The notes: a model not told the origin generated them from the letters alone. 64,000 nt of DNA from Rugamonas aquatica (GCF_009380215.1 NZ_WHUG01000016.1:1-64000); one strand, 5' to 3'; counted from the stretch's first letter, positions 1-9,147 are shown. Translations and numbers: made by a program.

Positions 1-256
1 CGCGGCGGCCGCGCCGGCCTTCGACGCGGCGCGCGCGCACGCGGCGGCGCAGGCGCTGCTGCCGTCGCTCAAGCGCGGCGCGCTGGAGGATGCGGCGCTG
101 GCCGCGCTGGCCACCGCGATGAGCGGCGCCGGCCTGTCGGCCGCGCTGGCCAGGCAACTGGCGGAACTGCACACCGCACTCAACGATTTCGATTTCCCGC
201 AAGCCCATGCTACGCTGCTGGAATTGGCTGACCATCTGGCCAAGGAGAACCCATGA
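1..256 (+). CDS. C-terminal fragment of a probable hybrid sensor kinase (Hpt-like end)
   Basis: The open frame enters from the left edge and ends at a TGA that overlaps the ATG of the next gene (ATGA, 253-256), which indicates translational coupling. The 84 visible residues are Ala/Leu-rich and helical. They end in a segment of the form LHTALNDFDFPQAHATLLE, typical of the last helices of Hpt-like or hybrid-kinase C-termini. The helical composition and the coupling to a REC-HD-GYP regulator suggest the tail of a hybrid histidine kinase. No catalytic motif lies inside the window, so the family is an inference from context. Confidence 0.45.
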   Translation, partial: AAAAPAFDAARAHAAAQALLPSLKRGALEDAALAALATAMSGAGLSAALARQLAELHTALNDFDFPQAHATLLELADHLAKENP

Positions 257-1263
257 TTAAAGAACCCACCAACGACCTGCCGCTGATCCTGGCCGTCGAC
301 GACGAGGCCAGCAACCTGCAACTGCTGCGCCATATCCTGCAAGACCAGTACCGCCTGCTGTTCGCCAAGGACGGCCCGCGCGCGCTGGAACTGGCGCGCC
401 AGGAGCGGCCGCAGCTGATCCTGCTGGACGTGATGATGCCGGGCATGACCGGCTATGAAGTGTGCCGCCTGCTCAAGGCCGACGAAGCCACCGCCGCCAT
501 TCCGGTGATCTTCGTCACCGCGCTCAGCGACGCCAGCGACGAGGTGGTCGGCTTCGACGCCGGCGCGGTCGACTACATCACCAAGCCGGTCAGCCCGCCC
601 ATCGTGCGCGCCCGCGTGCGCACCCACCTGTCGCTGGTGCGGGTGGACGAGCTGGCCCGCACGCGGCTGGAAATCGTCCAGCGCCTGGGCCTGGCGGCCG
701 AATACAAGGACAATGAAACCGGCCTGCACGTGATCCGCATGAGCCACTACTCGCGCATCCTCGGCCGCGCCGCCGGCCTCAGCGAGGCCGAGGCGGACGA
801 CCTGCTGCACGCGGCGCCGATGCACGATGTCGGCAAGATCGGCATCCCGGACAGCATCCTGCGCAAGCCGGGGCCGCTGGACGAGGATGAATGGAAGGTG
901 ATGCAGAGCCACGCCACCATCGGCGGCAACATCATCGGCCAGCACGCGGGCGGCATGCTGGCGATGGCGCACCAGGTGGCGATGACGCATCATGAAAAGT
1001 GGGATGGCAGCGGCTATCCGAACGGCCTGTCCGGCCGCGAGATTCCGCTGGTGGGCCGCATCGTCGCCATCGCCGACGTGTTCGACGCGCTGACCTCGGC
1101 CCGTCCGTACAAGCCGGAGTGGCCGATCGCCAAGGCGGTGGAATATCTGGAGCAGCAGCGCGACAAGCACTTCGACGCGCAGCTGGTCGACCTGTTCCTG
1201 AAGCAGATGCCGGCGCTGCTGGAGATCAAGCAGCGCTGGGCGGAGCAGACCGCCGCCGCTTAA
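253..1263 (+). CDS. Two-component response regulator with HD-GYP c-di-GMP phosphodiesterase domain
   Basis: The protein has 336 residues. An N-terminal receiver domain (about 11-125) carries the acidic pair VDDE, the phospho-acceptor Asp59 in LILLDVMMPG and the KP motif at 111-112. A C-terminal HD-GYP domain follows (about 140-325), with the metal ligands H191-D192 in MHDVGKIGIPD and HHEKWDGSGYP around 246-256. Family knowledge: such RpfG-like proteins hydrolyse cyclic di-GMP under control of a partner kinase. The start codon overlaps the stop of the upstream kinase-like gene, so the two probably form one signalling unit. Its stop overlaps that of the convergent synthase gene (TTAA at 1260-1263). 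A very similar domain pair is encoded at 35321-36376. Confidence 0.93.
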   Translation: MIKEPTNDLPLILAVDDEASNLQLLRHILQDQYRLLFAKDGPRALELARQERPQLILLDVMMPGMTGYEVCRLLKADEATAAIPVIFVTALSDASDEVVGFDAGAVDYITKPVSPPIVRARVRTHLSLVRVDELARTRLEIVQRLGLAAEYKDNETGLHVIRMSHYSRILGRAAGLSEAEADDLLHAAPMHDVGKIGIPDSILRKPGPLDEDEWKVMQSHATIGGNIIGQHAGGMLAMAHQVAMTHHEKWDGSGYPNGLSGREIPLVGRIVAIADVFDALTSARPYKPEWPIAKAVEYLEQQRDKHFDAQLVDLFLKQMPALLEIKQRWAEQTAAA

Positions 1264-2456
1264 GCCGCCAGGCGCGAGGCGCGGCCGGCCAGCTGCGCCA
1301 TCACCCGCACCGCGTGGTCGATCTGCTCGCGCGTGTGGCCGGCGTTGATGACGAAGCGCAGACGGGCCTGGCCCACCGGCGCCGCCGGGAACTGGACCGC
1401 TTCGACATGGATGCCTTCCTTGCGCAGCGCGATCGCATAGCGCTGGCAAGCCTCGGCCTCGCCGACCAGCACCGGCAGGATAGGCGTCAAGGTCGACAGA
1501 ATCGTATAGCCCAGCGGCGCCATCTTTTCGATGAAGTAGCGCTGGTTGTCCCACAGGCGCTGGCGGCGCTGCGGCTCTTCTTCCAGCAAGTCCAGCGCGG
1601 CCAGCAGCGCGGCCGCGCGCTCCGGCGGCGGCGGGCTGGCGTAGCCGTAGGCGGCACTGGTCATGCGTATCACATCGGCCGCCTCGCGCTCGACGGCGAC
1701 ATAGCCGCCAAGCGCGCCCAGCGCCTTGCCCAGGCTGCCCATCTGCATGATGCACGGGCTGTAGCAATCGTAGTGCTCGGTGCTGCCGCCGCCGTTGGCG
1801 CCCAGCACGCCGGTGGCGTGGGCGTCGTCGACGTACAGCAGCGCGCCGAACCGCTCGGCCAGCGCCACCAGCTGCGGCAGCGGCGCGATCGTGCCTTCCA
1901 TGCCGAACACGCCGTCGCTGACGACGATGGGCGTGCACCCCTCTTCCGCGCCCGACTTCAGCAGCGATTCCAGGTGCTCCATGTCGCCATGGCGGTAGGT
2001 GTAGCGCAGCGCGCCCGACATCTGGATGCCCTCGCGGATGCTGACGTGGTTGAACTCGTCCGAATAGTAGGCGTACTTGTGGCGCTTGCGGGCGCGGTAG
2101 CCGTGCAGCCGCGCCAGCGCGGCCGCCTTGACGAGGGACGACAGCACGCCGATATTGGTCATGTAGCCGGAAACAAACAGCACGGCGTCGCTCTTGTGCG
2201 CCAGCGCGCCGAGACGGCTTTCCAGCGCGCGGTAGACTGCCGGCTCGCCGCCCGGCTGCCACGACGCCACGCCGTCGCCGTGGCGCACGCCGTAGCGGTC
2301 CAGCCCGTCCTTGGCCGCCGCCACCAGGCGCGGATGGCCGGCCAGCGCCAGATAGTCGTGGCTGCTGAACGACACCACGTGCCCGCCATGCTCCCGCGCG
2401 TCCTGCTGGACGGGATGATGCTTGAGCCAATCGGCGATGTCGCTTAAATCGTGCAT
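1260..2456 (-). CDS. PLP-dependent alpha-oxoamine synthase (AONS/KBL family, possible CqsA-type autoinducer synthase)
   Basis: The protein has 398 residues with the alpha-oxoamine synthase fold. Visible features are an N-terminal SSHDYLALAGHP motif, LYVDDAHATGVLG (Asp and His213, which hold the cofactor ring) and the PLP lysine K244 in MGSLGKALGALGGY. The family condenses amino acids with acyl-CoA and includes BioF, Kbl, HemA/SPT and CqsA/LqsA/JqsA. There is no biotin, threonine or sphingolipid gene nearby. The neighbours are a kinase tail and a phosphodiesterase regulator, which fits a signalling role and recalls the Janthinobacterium jqsA locus, but this is inference. Odd feature: about 15 extra basic and aromatic residues (LHGYRARKRHKYAYY) interrupt the usual segment between NIGVLSSLV and DEFNHVSI. 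The ATG lies 29 nt after a GGTTCCAT-type leader with no strong ribosome site. Confidence 0.72.
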   Translation of the reverse strand: MHDLSDIADWLKHHPVQQDAREHGGHVVSFSSHDYLALAGHPRLVAAAKDGLDRYGVRHGDGVASWQPGGEPAVYRALESRLGALAHKSDAVLFVSGYMTNIGVLSSLVKAAALARLHGYRARKRHKYAYYSDEFNHVSIREGIQMSGALRYTYRHGDMEHLESLLKSGAEEGCTPIVVSDGVFGMEGTIAPLPQLVALAERFGALLYVDDAHATGVLGANGGGSTEHYDCYSPCIMQMGSLGKALGALGGYVAVEREAADVIRMTSAAYGYASPPPPERAAALLAALDLLEEEPQRRQRLWDNQRYFIEKMAPLGYTILSTLTPILPVLVGEAEACQRYAIALRKEGIHVEAVQFPAAPVGQARLRFVINAGHTREQIDHAVRVMAQLAGRASRLAA

Positions 2457-2554
2457 GGTGGAGAGGGTCTCGATATGGAACCCTCGATGCTAGCGCGCAG
2501 CGGCTTTCCGCCAGCTTGCGGCCACATTACCGATCGGAAAGCTAGCGCAAGCGC

Positions 2555-3934
2555 CTAGGATGACGGCGCCAGCGGCAGCAGGATGCGCGCCACCAGGCCC
2601 GGGGCGGCGTCCTCCAGCACCAGCTCGCCGCCGTGGGCCAGCGCGGTGGCGCTGACGATGGCCAGGCCCAGGCCGTTGCCCGGCAGGTGGCGGCTGTCGT
2701 CCAGGCGGTAGAAGCGCTGCGTCACCTTGCCGCGCTCTTCCTCGGGGATGCCGGGGCCGTTGTCGTGCACCGCGATCGAGGCCAGGCCGCCGTGGTACAG
2801 CCCGGCGCGCAGGCGCAGCGCGGCGCCCGGCCCGGCGTACTTGATGGCGTTGTCCAGCAGGCTGGCGACGGCGCTGGCCAGCAGGTTGCGGTCGCCGTCC
2901 ACGTACAGGTGCTCGGGCGCGTCCACCGTCAGCTGCAGGCCGCAGTCCTCGGCGCTGGCCTCGTACATCTCGCCGATGTCGCTGGCGATATGGCCCAGGT
3001 CCAGCCGCTCGAACAGCCGGGTGCGCATGCCCGATTCCGCCTCGGCGATCTGCAGCAGGCGTTCGAACAGCCGTATCAGGTCGTCGATGTCTTCGATGGC
3101 GTCCTGGGCGGCGGAGGTCAGGCGCGGCACGGTGGCTTCGCGCCGCACCACGTCGTCGAGCTTGCCGCGGATGCGGCCGAGCGGCGTGCGCAGGTCGTGC
3201 GCGATGGCGTTCGACACGTGGCGTATGCCTTCCATCAGCAGCTCGATGCGGTCCAGCATGCGGTTGATGTCGCGCCCCAGCAGCGCGAATTCGTCGCGCC
3301 CGCTCACCGGGATGCGCGGGCTGAGGTCGCCCGCCTCGATCTGCGCGGCGGTGCGGCGGATCGCGCTCAGGCGGCGTTCGATGGCGCGCCGGAACAGCAG
3401 CGCGCCGCCCACCGTCAGCAGCAGCGAGACGGCGGCGCCGGCCAGCAGCGCGTGCCAGATCACCTCGCTCACGGCTTCCTGCTCGCTGAGGTCGCGGCCG
3501 ACGATCAGCGCGCCGCCATCGTCCAGCGGGCGCAGGTAGAGGCGGGCCGGCGCCGGATGGCCCTGGCGCACCACCATCGCGCTCACCAGCCCGGGGCCGG
3601 TGCCCGGCGACGGCAGGCCCGCCTTCGGCCACGAGTCCAGGTTGCCGGCCAGCGGCGTGCCGTCGGCCGCCACCAGCTGGAAGATTTCACGGTCGCTGTC
3701 GACGCCGTCGTCCAGCTGGCGCCGCACCTCGGCCTGCAGCACGTCGCGCGGCAAGCCGTTGGCGCGCGCCACCATGCGGTCCGACTGGACCACGATGCGG
3801 CCGTCGATATCCCGGTCCAGCACGCCCACGGTGCCGTGATAGAACACCGCCGACACCAGCACGACCGAAGCCGTGCCCAGCAGGCCGTAGCCCAGCACCA
3901 GCTTGGCGGCGATGGACGCGCGCAGCTGGATCAA
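2555..3934 (-). CDS. OmpR/PhoQ-type sensor histidine kinase
   Basis: I place the start at a TTG (3932-3934) that overlaps the stop of the upstream regulator (TTGA). This gives 459 residues and begins right before the first membrane segment (IAAKLVLGYGLLGTASVVLV). The frame stays open further upstream inside the regulator gene, but there is no better start. Order: transmembrane helix 1 (about 8-28), periplasmic loop, transmembrane helix 2 (about 160-182), HAMP linker, HisKA with the phospho-histidine in NAIAHDLRTPLGRI (about 246), then HATPase_c with DNGPGIP and GNGLGLAI boxes. It should phosphorylate the OmpR-type regulator encoded just before it. The signal sensed is unknown. Confidence 0.92.
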   Translation of the reverse strand: MIQLRASIAAKLVLGYGLLGTASVVLVSAVFYHGTVGVLDRDIDGRIVVQSDRMVARANGLPRDVLQAEVRRQLDDGVDSDREIFQLVAADGTPLAGNLDSWPKAGLPSPGTGPGLVSAMVVRQGHPAPARLYLRPLDDGGALIVGRDLSEQEAVSEVIWHALLAGAAVSLLLTVGGALLFRRAIERRLSAIRRTAAQIEAGDLSPRIPVSGRDEFALLGRDINRMLDRIELLMEGIRHVSNAIAHDLRTPLGRIRGKLDDVVRREATVPRLTSAAQDAIEDIDDLIRLFERLLQIAEAESGMRTRLFERLDLGHIASDIGEMYEASAEDCGLQLTVDAPEHLYVDGDRNLLASAVASLLDNAIKYAGPGAALRLRAGLYHGGLASIAVHDNGPGIPEEERGKVTQRFYRLDDSRHLPGNGLGLAIVSATALAHGGELVLEDAAPGLVARILLPLAPSS

Positions 3935-4635
3935 GCGGCCGGCTCCCCATCCTCGGGCGGGGTCGGCCCCATGCGGTAGCCGACGCCGCGCAGCGTATGG
4001 ATCAGCATGACGGGGAAGTCCTTGTCGACCTTGGCGCGCAGGCGGCTGATCTGGACGTCGATGACATTGGTCTGCGGATCGAAATGATAGTCCCACACCG
4101 ATTCGAGCAGCATGGTGCGCGTCACCACCTGGTTGACGTTGCGCATCAGGTATTCCAGCAGCCGGTATTCGCGCGGCTGCAGCGTGATGACCTTGCTGCC
4201 GCGCGTCACGCGCAGCGTGCGCAGGTCCAGCCGCAGGTCGGCCACCTGCAGCTGCGAGCTGTCGGCGCCGGGCGCGCTGCGGCGCTGCAGCGCCTCGATG
4301 CGGGCCAGCAGTTCGGAAAAGGCGAAGGGTTTGGACAGGTAGTCGTCGGCGCCGCCGCGCAGGCCGCTGACGCGGGCGTCGATGGTGGTCAGCGCGCTGA
4401 CGATGATGACCGGGGTCTGCTTGCCCAGCGCGCGCAGGCGGTCGACGATGGACAGGCCGTCGATGCGGCCCGGCAGCATGCGGTCGAGCACGATGATGTC
4501 CCAGTCGTTGCCGACCGCCAGGTCCAGCCCCTCGGGGCCGTTGTCGCAGGCGCTGACCAGGTAGCCCGCCTCGCGCAGCCCCTTGCAGATGTAATTCGAG
4601 GTTTCGGCTTCGTCTTCAATAACCAGGCAGCGCAC
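3931..4635 (-). CDS. OmpR-family DNA-binding response regulator
   Basis: The protein has 234 residues. The receiver domain has the acidic pair IEDE near the start, Asp51 in IIVLDRMLPG and the lysine of LSKPFAFSELL. A winged-helix DNA-binding domain follows, with LQPREYRLLEYLMRN, VDVQISRLRAKVDKD and the final LRGVGYRMG typical of the family. It is the first gene of a two-gene operon with the kinase gene, whose start overlaps its stop. The two act as a phosphorelay controlling transcription. Targets cannot be read from the sequence. The roughly 200 bp upstream to the next gene presumably hold its promoter. Confidence 0.95.
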   Translation of the reverse strand: MRCLVIEDEAETSNYICKGLREAGYLVSACDNGPEGLDLAVGNDWDIIVLDRMLPGRIDGLSIVDRLRALGKQTPVIIVSALTTIDARVSGLRGGADDYLSKPFAFSELLARIEALQRRSAPGADSSQLQVADLRLDLRTLRVTRGSKVITLQPREYRLLEYLMRNVNQVVTRTMLLESVWDYHFDPQTNVIDVQISRLRAKVDKDFPVMLIHTLRGVGYRMGPTPPEDGEPAA

Positions 4636-4838
4636 GCGGATCTCCGGATTCAGGGGTGGTGGCGGTATTCTACCCTGCGCGACGGACCGCGGTGGAGGTG
4701 AACTCCCGCCCGGACGACGTCGTTGCGTCGCACAGCGGGTGGCGCCGTCTTGGCGGCGTCATTGTTGAGGACCATCGGCAGGGCGCGGAGTTCGACCGCC
4801 ATGATAGCCGCGCCCGCCAGCACCGCCCTTGCGTCAGA

Positions 4839-5990
4839 TCAAACGGTACGGGGGCGGGCGCTGCCGCTGGCCGTGCCCGGGCGGGCCACCAGCTCGCTGT
4901 ACAGCGCGTGGTAGTTGCGCGCCATGGTTTCGGCGGTGAACAGTTCCCAGTAGCGCGCTTCGGCGCGGCGGCCCATTTCGGCGGCGCGCTCCGGCTGTTC
5001 CCACAGCACGCGCATGGCCGCGCCCAGCGCCGCCGGATCGTCGGGCGGCACCACCAGGCCGGTCTCCTGGTCGATGTTGATGTAGGTGGTGCCGGTGCCG
5101 ATCTCGCTGGAGATCATCGGCTTGCCGTACATCGCCCCTTCCAGCAGCGAGATGCCGAACGCTTCCGAGCGCAGGTGCGACGGGAACACCATCGCATAGC
5201 TCAGCTCCAGCAGCGCGACCTTGTCTTCCTCGGCCAGCGCGCCGACGAACATCACGTGGGTCAGGCCCAGGCGTTCGGCGTGCGCCTTCAGTTCCTGTTC
5301 CTCCGGGCCGCCGCCGACGATCACCACCGGATAGTCCAGCCGGGTCATGGCGTCGAGCAGGATGTGCAAGCCCTTGTAGTAGCGCAGCACGCCGACGAAC
5401 AGGAAGAAGCGCTCGCCGCAGCGGGCGCGCCACTGCTCCTTCAGCGCCGCCGGCGGCTTCGGATAGACCGACTTGTCCAGGCCGAAGGTGATGGTGCGGG
5501 TCTTGTGGGCGAAGCGCTTGAGCACCGGCGACGAGGCCAGGTAGTTCGGCGAGCTGGCGACGATGGTGTCGATGCTGCGCAGGAAGCGGCGCTTGAGCGG
5601 GCTGTACACGCGCAGCAGGTTCTTCTGGCGCACGATGTCCGAGTGGTAGGTGACGACGCAGGGCTTGTCGATGCGCGCCATGAAGTGCGCCAGGTCCATG
5701 AACGGCCACGGGAAGTGGTAGTGGATCACGTCGGCCTGGCGCGCCAGGCGCGCCAGCTGGCGGATCGCCGCGAACGAAAAGCCGGTCGAGGCGAACTCGA
5801 AGTCCAGCTGCGCGCGGTGCACGGTGTGGCCTTCGAACTCGATGCGGGCCGGGCCGGCGTCGCGCGTCAGTGTCAGCACTTCATTGGTGACGCCGAGGCG
5901 GGCGGTGCCCACGCACAGCTGGCGTATCACCTGCTCGATGCCGCCCCAGGTATCGGGGTAGTAGGTCTTGTAGAAATGGAGGACGCGCAT
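4839..5990 (-). CDS. Glycosyltransferase family 4 protein
   Basis: I chose the ATG at 5990 (MRVLHFYKTYYPDTWGGIEQV) because it lies 8 nt after the stop of the upstream gene and starts the conserved GT-B fold. An in-frame upstream extension has no family similarity. The protein has 383 residues. It has the donor-site EX7E motif in SEAFGISLLEGAMYGKPMI, a GGG loop (VIVGGGPEEQEL) and GTTYINIDQETGLVVPP. GT4 enzymes transfer sugars from activated nucleotide donors with retention. As the last gene of the gmd-rmd operon it probably builds a deoxyhexose-containing surface polysaccharide at the inner face of the membrane. The exact linkage is unknown. Confidence 0.9.
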   Translation of the reverse strand: MRVLHFYKTYYPDTWGGIEQVIRQLCVGTARLGVTNEVLTLTRDAGPARIEFEGHTVHRAQLDFEFASTGFSFAAIRQLARLARQADVIHYHFPWPFMDLAHFMARIDKPCVVTYHSDIVRQKNLLRVYSPLKRRFLRSIDTIVASSPNYLASSPVLKRFAHKTRTITFGLDKSVYPKPPAALKEQWRARCGERFFLFVGVLRYYKGLHILLDAMTRLDYPVVIVGGGPEEQELKAHAERLGLTHVMFVGALAEEDKVALLELSYAMVFPSHLRSEAFGISLLEGAMYGKPMISSEIGTGTTYINIDQETGLVVPPDDPAALGAAMRVLWEQPERAAEMGRRAEARYWELFTAETMARNYHALYSELVARPGTASGSARPRTV

Positions 5991-5997
5991 GACTGCT

Positions 5998-7179
5998 TCA
6001 GTGAGATAAGACGTGGTGGTACACGGCGACGGTACGGCGCGCCGCTTCATCCCATGTCAGTTCGAGCGCGCGGCGGCGGCCGGCCGCGATGCAGCGGCTG
6101 CGGGTGGCGTCGTCGCGCGCCAGCGTGGTCATGGCGGCGGTCATTTCCGGCACCGACAGCGGATCGAACTCCAGCGCCGCGCCCTGCGCCACTTCCGGCA
6201 GCGAGGTGGCGTTGGAGGTGGCCACCGGCACGCCGCTGGCGAAGGCTTCCACCAGCGGCAGGCCGAAGCCCTCGTGCAGCGACGGGAAGATGAAGGCGCC
6301 GGCGCCGGCGTAGATGTGGTGCAGCTGGGCGTCGTCGGTCAGCTTGCTGAGCCAGACCACGTTTTCGCCGCGCTGCCGGGCGGCCTTGATCCGGGCCACC
6401 AGCTCTTCGCAGAGCCAGCCCGGGGCGCCGACGATCACCAGCTGGCGCGCCGAGCGCAGCACCGGCGGCAGCGCCAGATAGGCTTCCAGCAGGCGGCCGA
6501 GGTTCTTGCGCGGCTGCAGCGTGCCGACGAACAGGAAGTAGCCGGGATTGAGGCCGTGCAGCGCCAGCGTGGCGTCGCGCGCCTCGGCCGGCGGCGCCTC
6601 GAACCATTCGGGGCGCACGCCGTGGTGCACCACGCTGATCTTGCGCTCGTCGACGCCGAAGTGTTCGACCAGTTCGCGGATCGAATAATGGGAACCGGTG
6701 ATCACATGCTGCGCGCGGCGCGCGGCCTGGATCTGCAGCCAGTTCTTCAGGCCGCGCAGGCGCGGCCGGCACCACTCGGGATGGGCGATCGGCACGGCGT
6801 CGTGCAGCGTCGCCACCACCGGGCAATCCATGCGCACGATGCGGTAGTCGGTGGCGTGGAACAGGTCCAGCGGCGGCGCGTCCTTGCCCATCAGGCGGCT
6901 GACATTCAGGTGCGCCGACGACGGCAGCAGCAGATTGCCCAGCGACGCCAGCGGGAACGACAGCGGCAAGGCCCGGCCGACCGTCAGGCGCGCGGTGTCG
7001 CCCGGCGACGGGAAGGAAAACGGCAGCACCTCGGCGCCGGCCTGCGGCAGGTGTTCGAGCAGCGCGCGGCTGTACACGCCCAGGCCGTCCAGACGGCCGC
7101 CGGTCAGCGCCGGTTCGGCCGTGGTGGTCGACAGGCCCACGCGCAGCACGCGCGCGGCAGTGGTCGGGATCGCGCTCAC
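5998..7179 (-). CDS. Glycosyltransferase, GT4 type (mannosyl/rhamnosyltransferase-like)
   Basis: The protein has 393 residues and starts at a GTG that overlaps the stop of the rmd-like gene (GTGA, 7176-7179), so the two are translationally coupled. The N-terminal half includes LDLFHATDYRIVRMDCPVV and VATLHDAVPIAHPEW, typical of the mannosyltransferases that follow D-rhamnose genes. The C-terminal half has FVGTLQPRKNLGRLLEAY and the EX7E motif in HEGFGLPLVEAFASGVPV. It is followed 7 nt later by a second GT4 gene. The likely role is transfer of the GDP-activated sugar made by the two upstream enzymes. Acceptor and linkage cannot be deduced. Confidence 0.9.
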   Translation of the reverse strand: MSAIPTTAARVLRVGLSTTTAEPALTGGRLDGLGVYSRALLEHLPQAGAEVLPFSFPSPGDTARLTVGRALPLSFPLASLGNLLLPSSAHLNVSRLMGKDAPPLDLFHATDYRIVRMDCPVVATLHDAVPIAHPEWCRPRLRGLKNWLQIQAARRAQHVITGSHYSIRELVEHFGVDERKISVVHHGVRPEWFEAPPAEARDATLALHGLNPGYFLFVGTLQPRKNLGRLLEAYLALPPVLRSARQLVIVGAPGWLCEELVARIKAARQRGENVVWLSKLTDDAQLHHIYAGAGAFIFPSLHEGFGLPLVEAFASGVPVATSNATSLPEVAQGAALEFDPLSVPEMTAAMTTLARDDATRSRCIAAGRRRALELTWDEAARRTVAVYHHVLSH

Positions 7180-8096
7180 GTCGTGTACATCCAGCGCAGC
7201 GTGTCGGCCAGCGGCACGGCCGGCGAGGCGCCGATGGCGGCCAGCAGGCGGCGGTTGTCGCCGACCAGGCGCACCACTTCATTGGCGCGCACGAAGGCCG
7301 GATTGACGTGCACCTTGATCTGGTAGCCGGCGATGTCGGCCATCATGTCGAGCGCCTCGCCCAGCGAATAGGCGTGGCCGGAGCAGACGTTGAAGGTCTG
7401 GCCGGCGGCGGCCGGGCCGAGCGCCAGCAGGCGGCGGTAGCTGGACGCCACGGTCCGCACGTCCGAGAAGTCGCGCCATACGTGCAGGTTGCCCAGCTCG
7501 ATGTCGGCGGCCTGGCGGCGGAAGTGGGCGACGATCTTCGGCAGCAGGAAGTTCTCGTGCTGGCCGACGCCGGTGTAGTTGAAGGGACGGACCATAATCA
7601 GCGGCAGCTTGTCCTGCCACAGCCGCGCCATGTATTCCATGGCCAGCTTGCTGACCGCGTAATCGTTGGCCGGCGCGGCCGGCACCTGCTCGCCGATCAC
7701 GCCGGCGTCGGTATTGCCGTAGATATTGGCGCTGGAGGCCAGCAGCACGGCCGACGGCTTGTGCTCGGCGGCGGCCAGCGCTTCCAGCAGGTTGCGGGTG
7801 CCCGCCACGTTGACGTTGTAGATCTGGTCGACGTCGCCATGGCCGACGAAGGCGATGGCGGCCAGGTGGGCCACCACGTCCGGGCGCACTTGCGCCACCA
7901 CGTCGGCCAGGCCGGCGCGGTCGCCCAGGTCGACGGCGAACTGGCGCGGGCCGGGTTCATGGCCGGGCGTGATGGTGCCGTAGACTTCGTAGCCAGCGGC
8001 GCTCAGCTCCTGCTCGACATAGTGGCCGGTGAAACCGGACAGCCCAGTGATCAGGGCGCGCCTGCCTGCGCCCTCCATGCCTGCAGCAGCCATCAT
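7176..8096 (-). CDS. rmd: GDP-6-deoxy-4-keto-D-mannose reductase (extended SDR family)
   Basis: The protein has 306 residues: an extended short-chain dehydrogenase with the NAD(P) motif ALITGLSGFTGHYVEQEL, an ASSANIYG strand and the catalytic YxxxK in NDYAVSKLAMEYM. MVRPFNYTGVGQHENFLLPKIV is typical of the RMD/GDP-hexulose reductase group. It lies 7 nt after gmd and would reduce the gmd product to GDP-D-rhamnose. A different stereo-outcome, such as GDP-6-deoxy-talose, is possible. Two tandem ATG codons (8096, 8093) are available. The upstream sequence AAGGAAACG is a usable ribosome site. Confidence 0.85.
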   Translation of the reverse strand: MMAAAGMEGAGRRALITGLSGFTGHYVEQELSAAGYEVYGTITPGHEPGPRQFAVDLGDRAGLADVVAQVRPDVVAHLAAIAFVGHGDVDQIYNVNVAGTRNLLEALAAAEHKPSAVLLASSANIYGNTDAGVIGEQVPAAPANDYAVSKLAMEYMARLWQDKLPLIMVRPFNYTGVGQHENFLLPKIVAHFRRQAADIELGNLHVWRDFSDVRTVASSYRRLLALGPAAAGQTFNVCSGHAYSLGEALDMMADIAGYQIKVHVNPAFVRANEVVRLVGDNRRLLAAIGASPAVPLADTLRWMYTT

Positions 8097-8103
8097 CGTT
8101 TCC

Positions 8104-9147
8104 TTAGAAGGAGAAGCCGGCTTTGTTGCGGCGCAGGTCGGCCTCGACCATCATCTGGCACAGCTGTTCCAGCGTGGTCTGCGGCTTCCAGCCCAGGTCC
8201 GCCAGGGCTTTGGCCGGGTCGCCGATCAGCAGCTCGACTTCTGCCGGACGGTAGAACTTCGGATTGACGCGCACCAGCACCTTGCCGGTTTTCTTGCAGG
8301 TGCCGATTTCGTGGTCGGCCGAGCCGGTCCACTCCAGCGCCACGTCGACCGCCTTGAACGCCATGCTGACGAAGTCGCGCACGGTTTCGGTGCGGTTGGT
8401 GGCCAGCACATAGGTGTCCGGCTCATCGGCTTGCAGGATGCGCCACATGCCTTCGACGTATTCCTTGGCAAAGCCCCAGTCGCGCTTGGCGTCCAGGTTG
8501 CCCAGTTCCAGCACGTCGAGCTGGCCCAGATGGATCTTGGCCACCGAGTCGGTGATCTTGCGGGTGACGAATTCACGGCCGCGCAGCGGCGACTCGTGGT
8601 TGAACAGGATGCCGGAGCAGCCGAAGATGCCATAGGATTCGCGGTAGTTCACGGTCATCCAGTGGGCATACAGCTTGGCCACGCCGTACGGGCTGCGCGG
8701 GTAGAAAGGCGTGTCTTCCTTTTGCGGCACGGCCTGCACCTTGCCGAACATTTCCGAGGTCGACGCCTGATAGAAGCGGATCTTCGGATTGACGATGCGG
8801 ATCGCCTCCAGCAGGTTGACCGGGCCGATGCCGGTGATTTCGGCGGTGGTCACCGGCTGCTCGAAGGAGACGCCGACGAAGCTTTGCGCCGCCAGGTTGT
8901 AGACCTCGTCCGGCTGCGCGCTTTGCAGCAGGCGGATGTTGGAGCCCAGGTCAGTCAGATCGTATTCCACCAGCTTCAGATTCGGGTGCGACTGGATGCC
9001 GAGTTCCTCGATACGCCAGAAATTCACCGAGCTCGTGCGGCGATAAGTTCCGGTAACTTCGTAACCTTTTTCCAACAGCAATTCGGCCAGATATGCACCG
9101 TCCTGGCCGGTAATGCCCGTAATCAGGGCTTTTTTTATTTTATTCAT
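8104..9147 (-). CDS. gmd: GDP-mannose 4,6-dehydratase
   Basis: The protein has 347 residues. The N-terminal Rossmann motif is ALITGITGQDGAYLAELLLEKG, followed by YEVTGTYRRTSS, LAAQSFVGVSFEQPV and QASTSEMFGKVQ. The catalytic YxxxK lies in YPRSPYGVAKLYAHW, and FNHESPLRGREFVTRKI is near-diagnostic for Gmd. It converts GDP-D-mannose to GDP-4-keto-6-deoxy-D-mannose, the branch point to D-rhamnose, L-fucose and related sugars. It is the first gene of a four-gene minus-strand operon with the reductase and two glycosyltransferases. The 160 bp upstream are relatively AT-rich and should carry the operon promoter. Confidence 0.96.
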   Translation of the reverse strand: MNKIKKALITGITGQDGAYLAELLLEKGYEVTGTYRRTSSVNFWRIEELGIQSHPNLKLVEYDLTDLGSNIRLLQSAQPDEVYNLAAQSFVGVSFEQPVTTAEITGIGPVNLLEAIRIVNPKIRFYQASTSEMFGKVQAVPQKEDTPFYPRSPYGVAKLYAHWMTVNYRESYGIFGCSGILFNHESPLRGREFVTRKITDSVAKIHLGQLDVLELGNLDAKRDWGFAKEYVEGMWRILQADEPDTYVLATNRTETVRDFVSMAFKAVDVALEWTGSADHEIGTCKKTGKVLVRVNPKFYRPAEVELLIGDPAKALADLGWKPQTTLEQLCQMMVEADLRRNKAGFSF

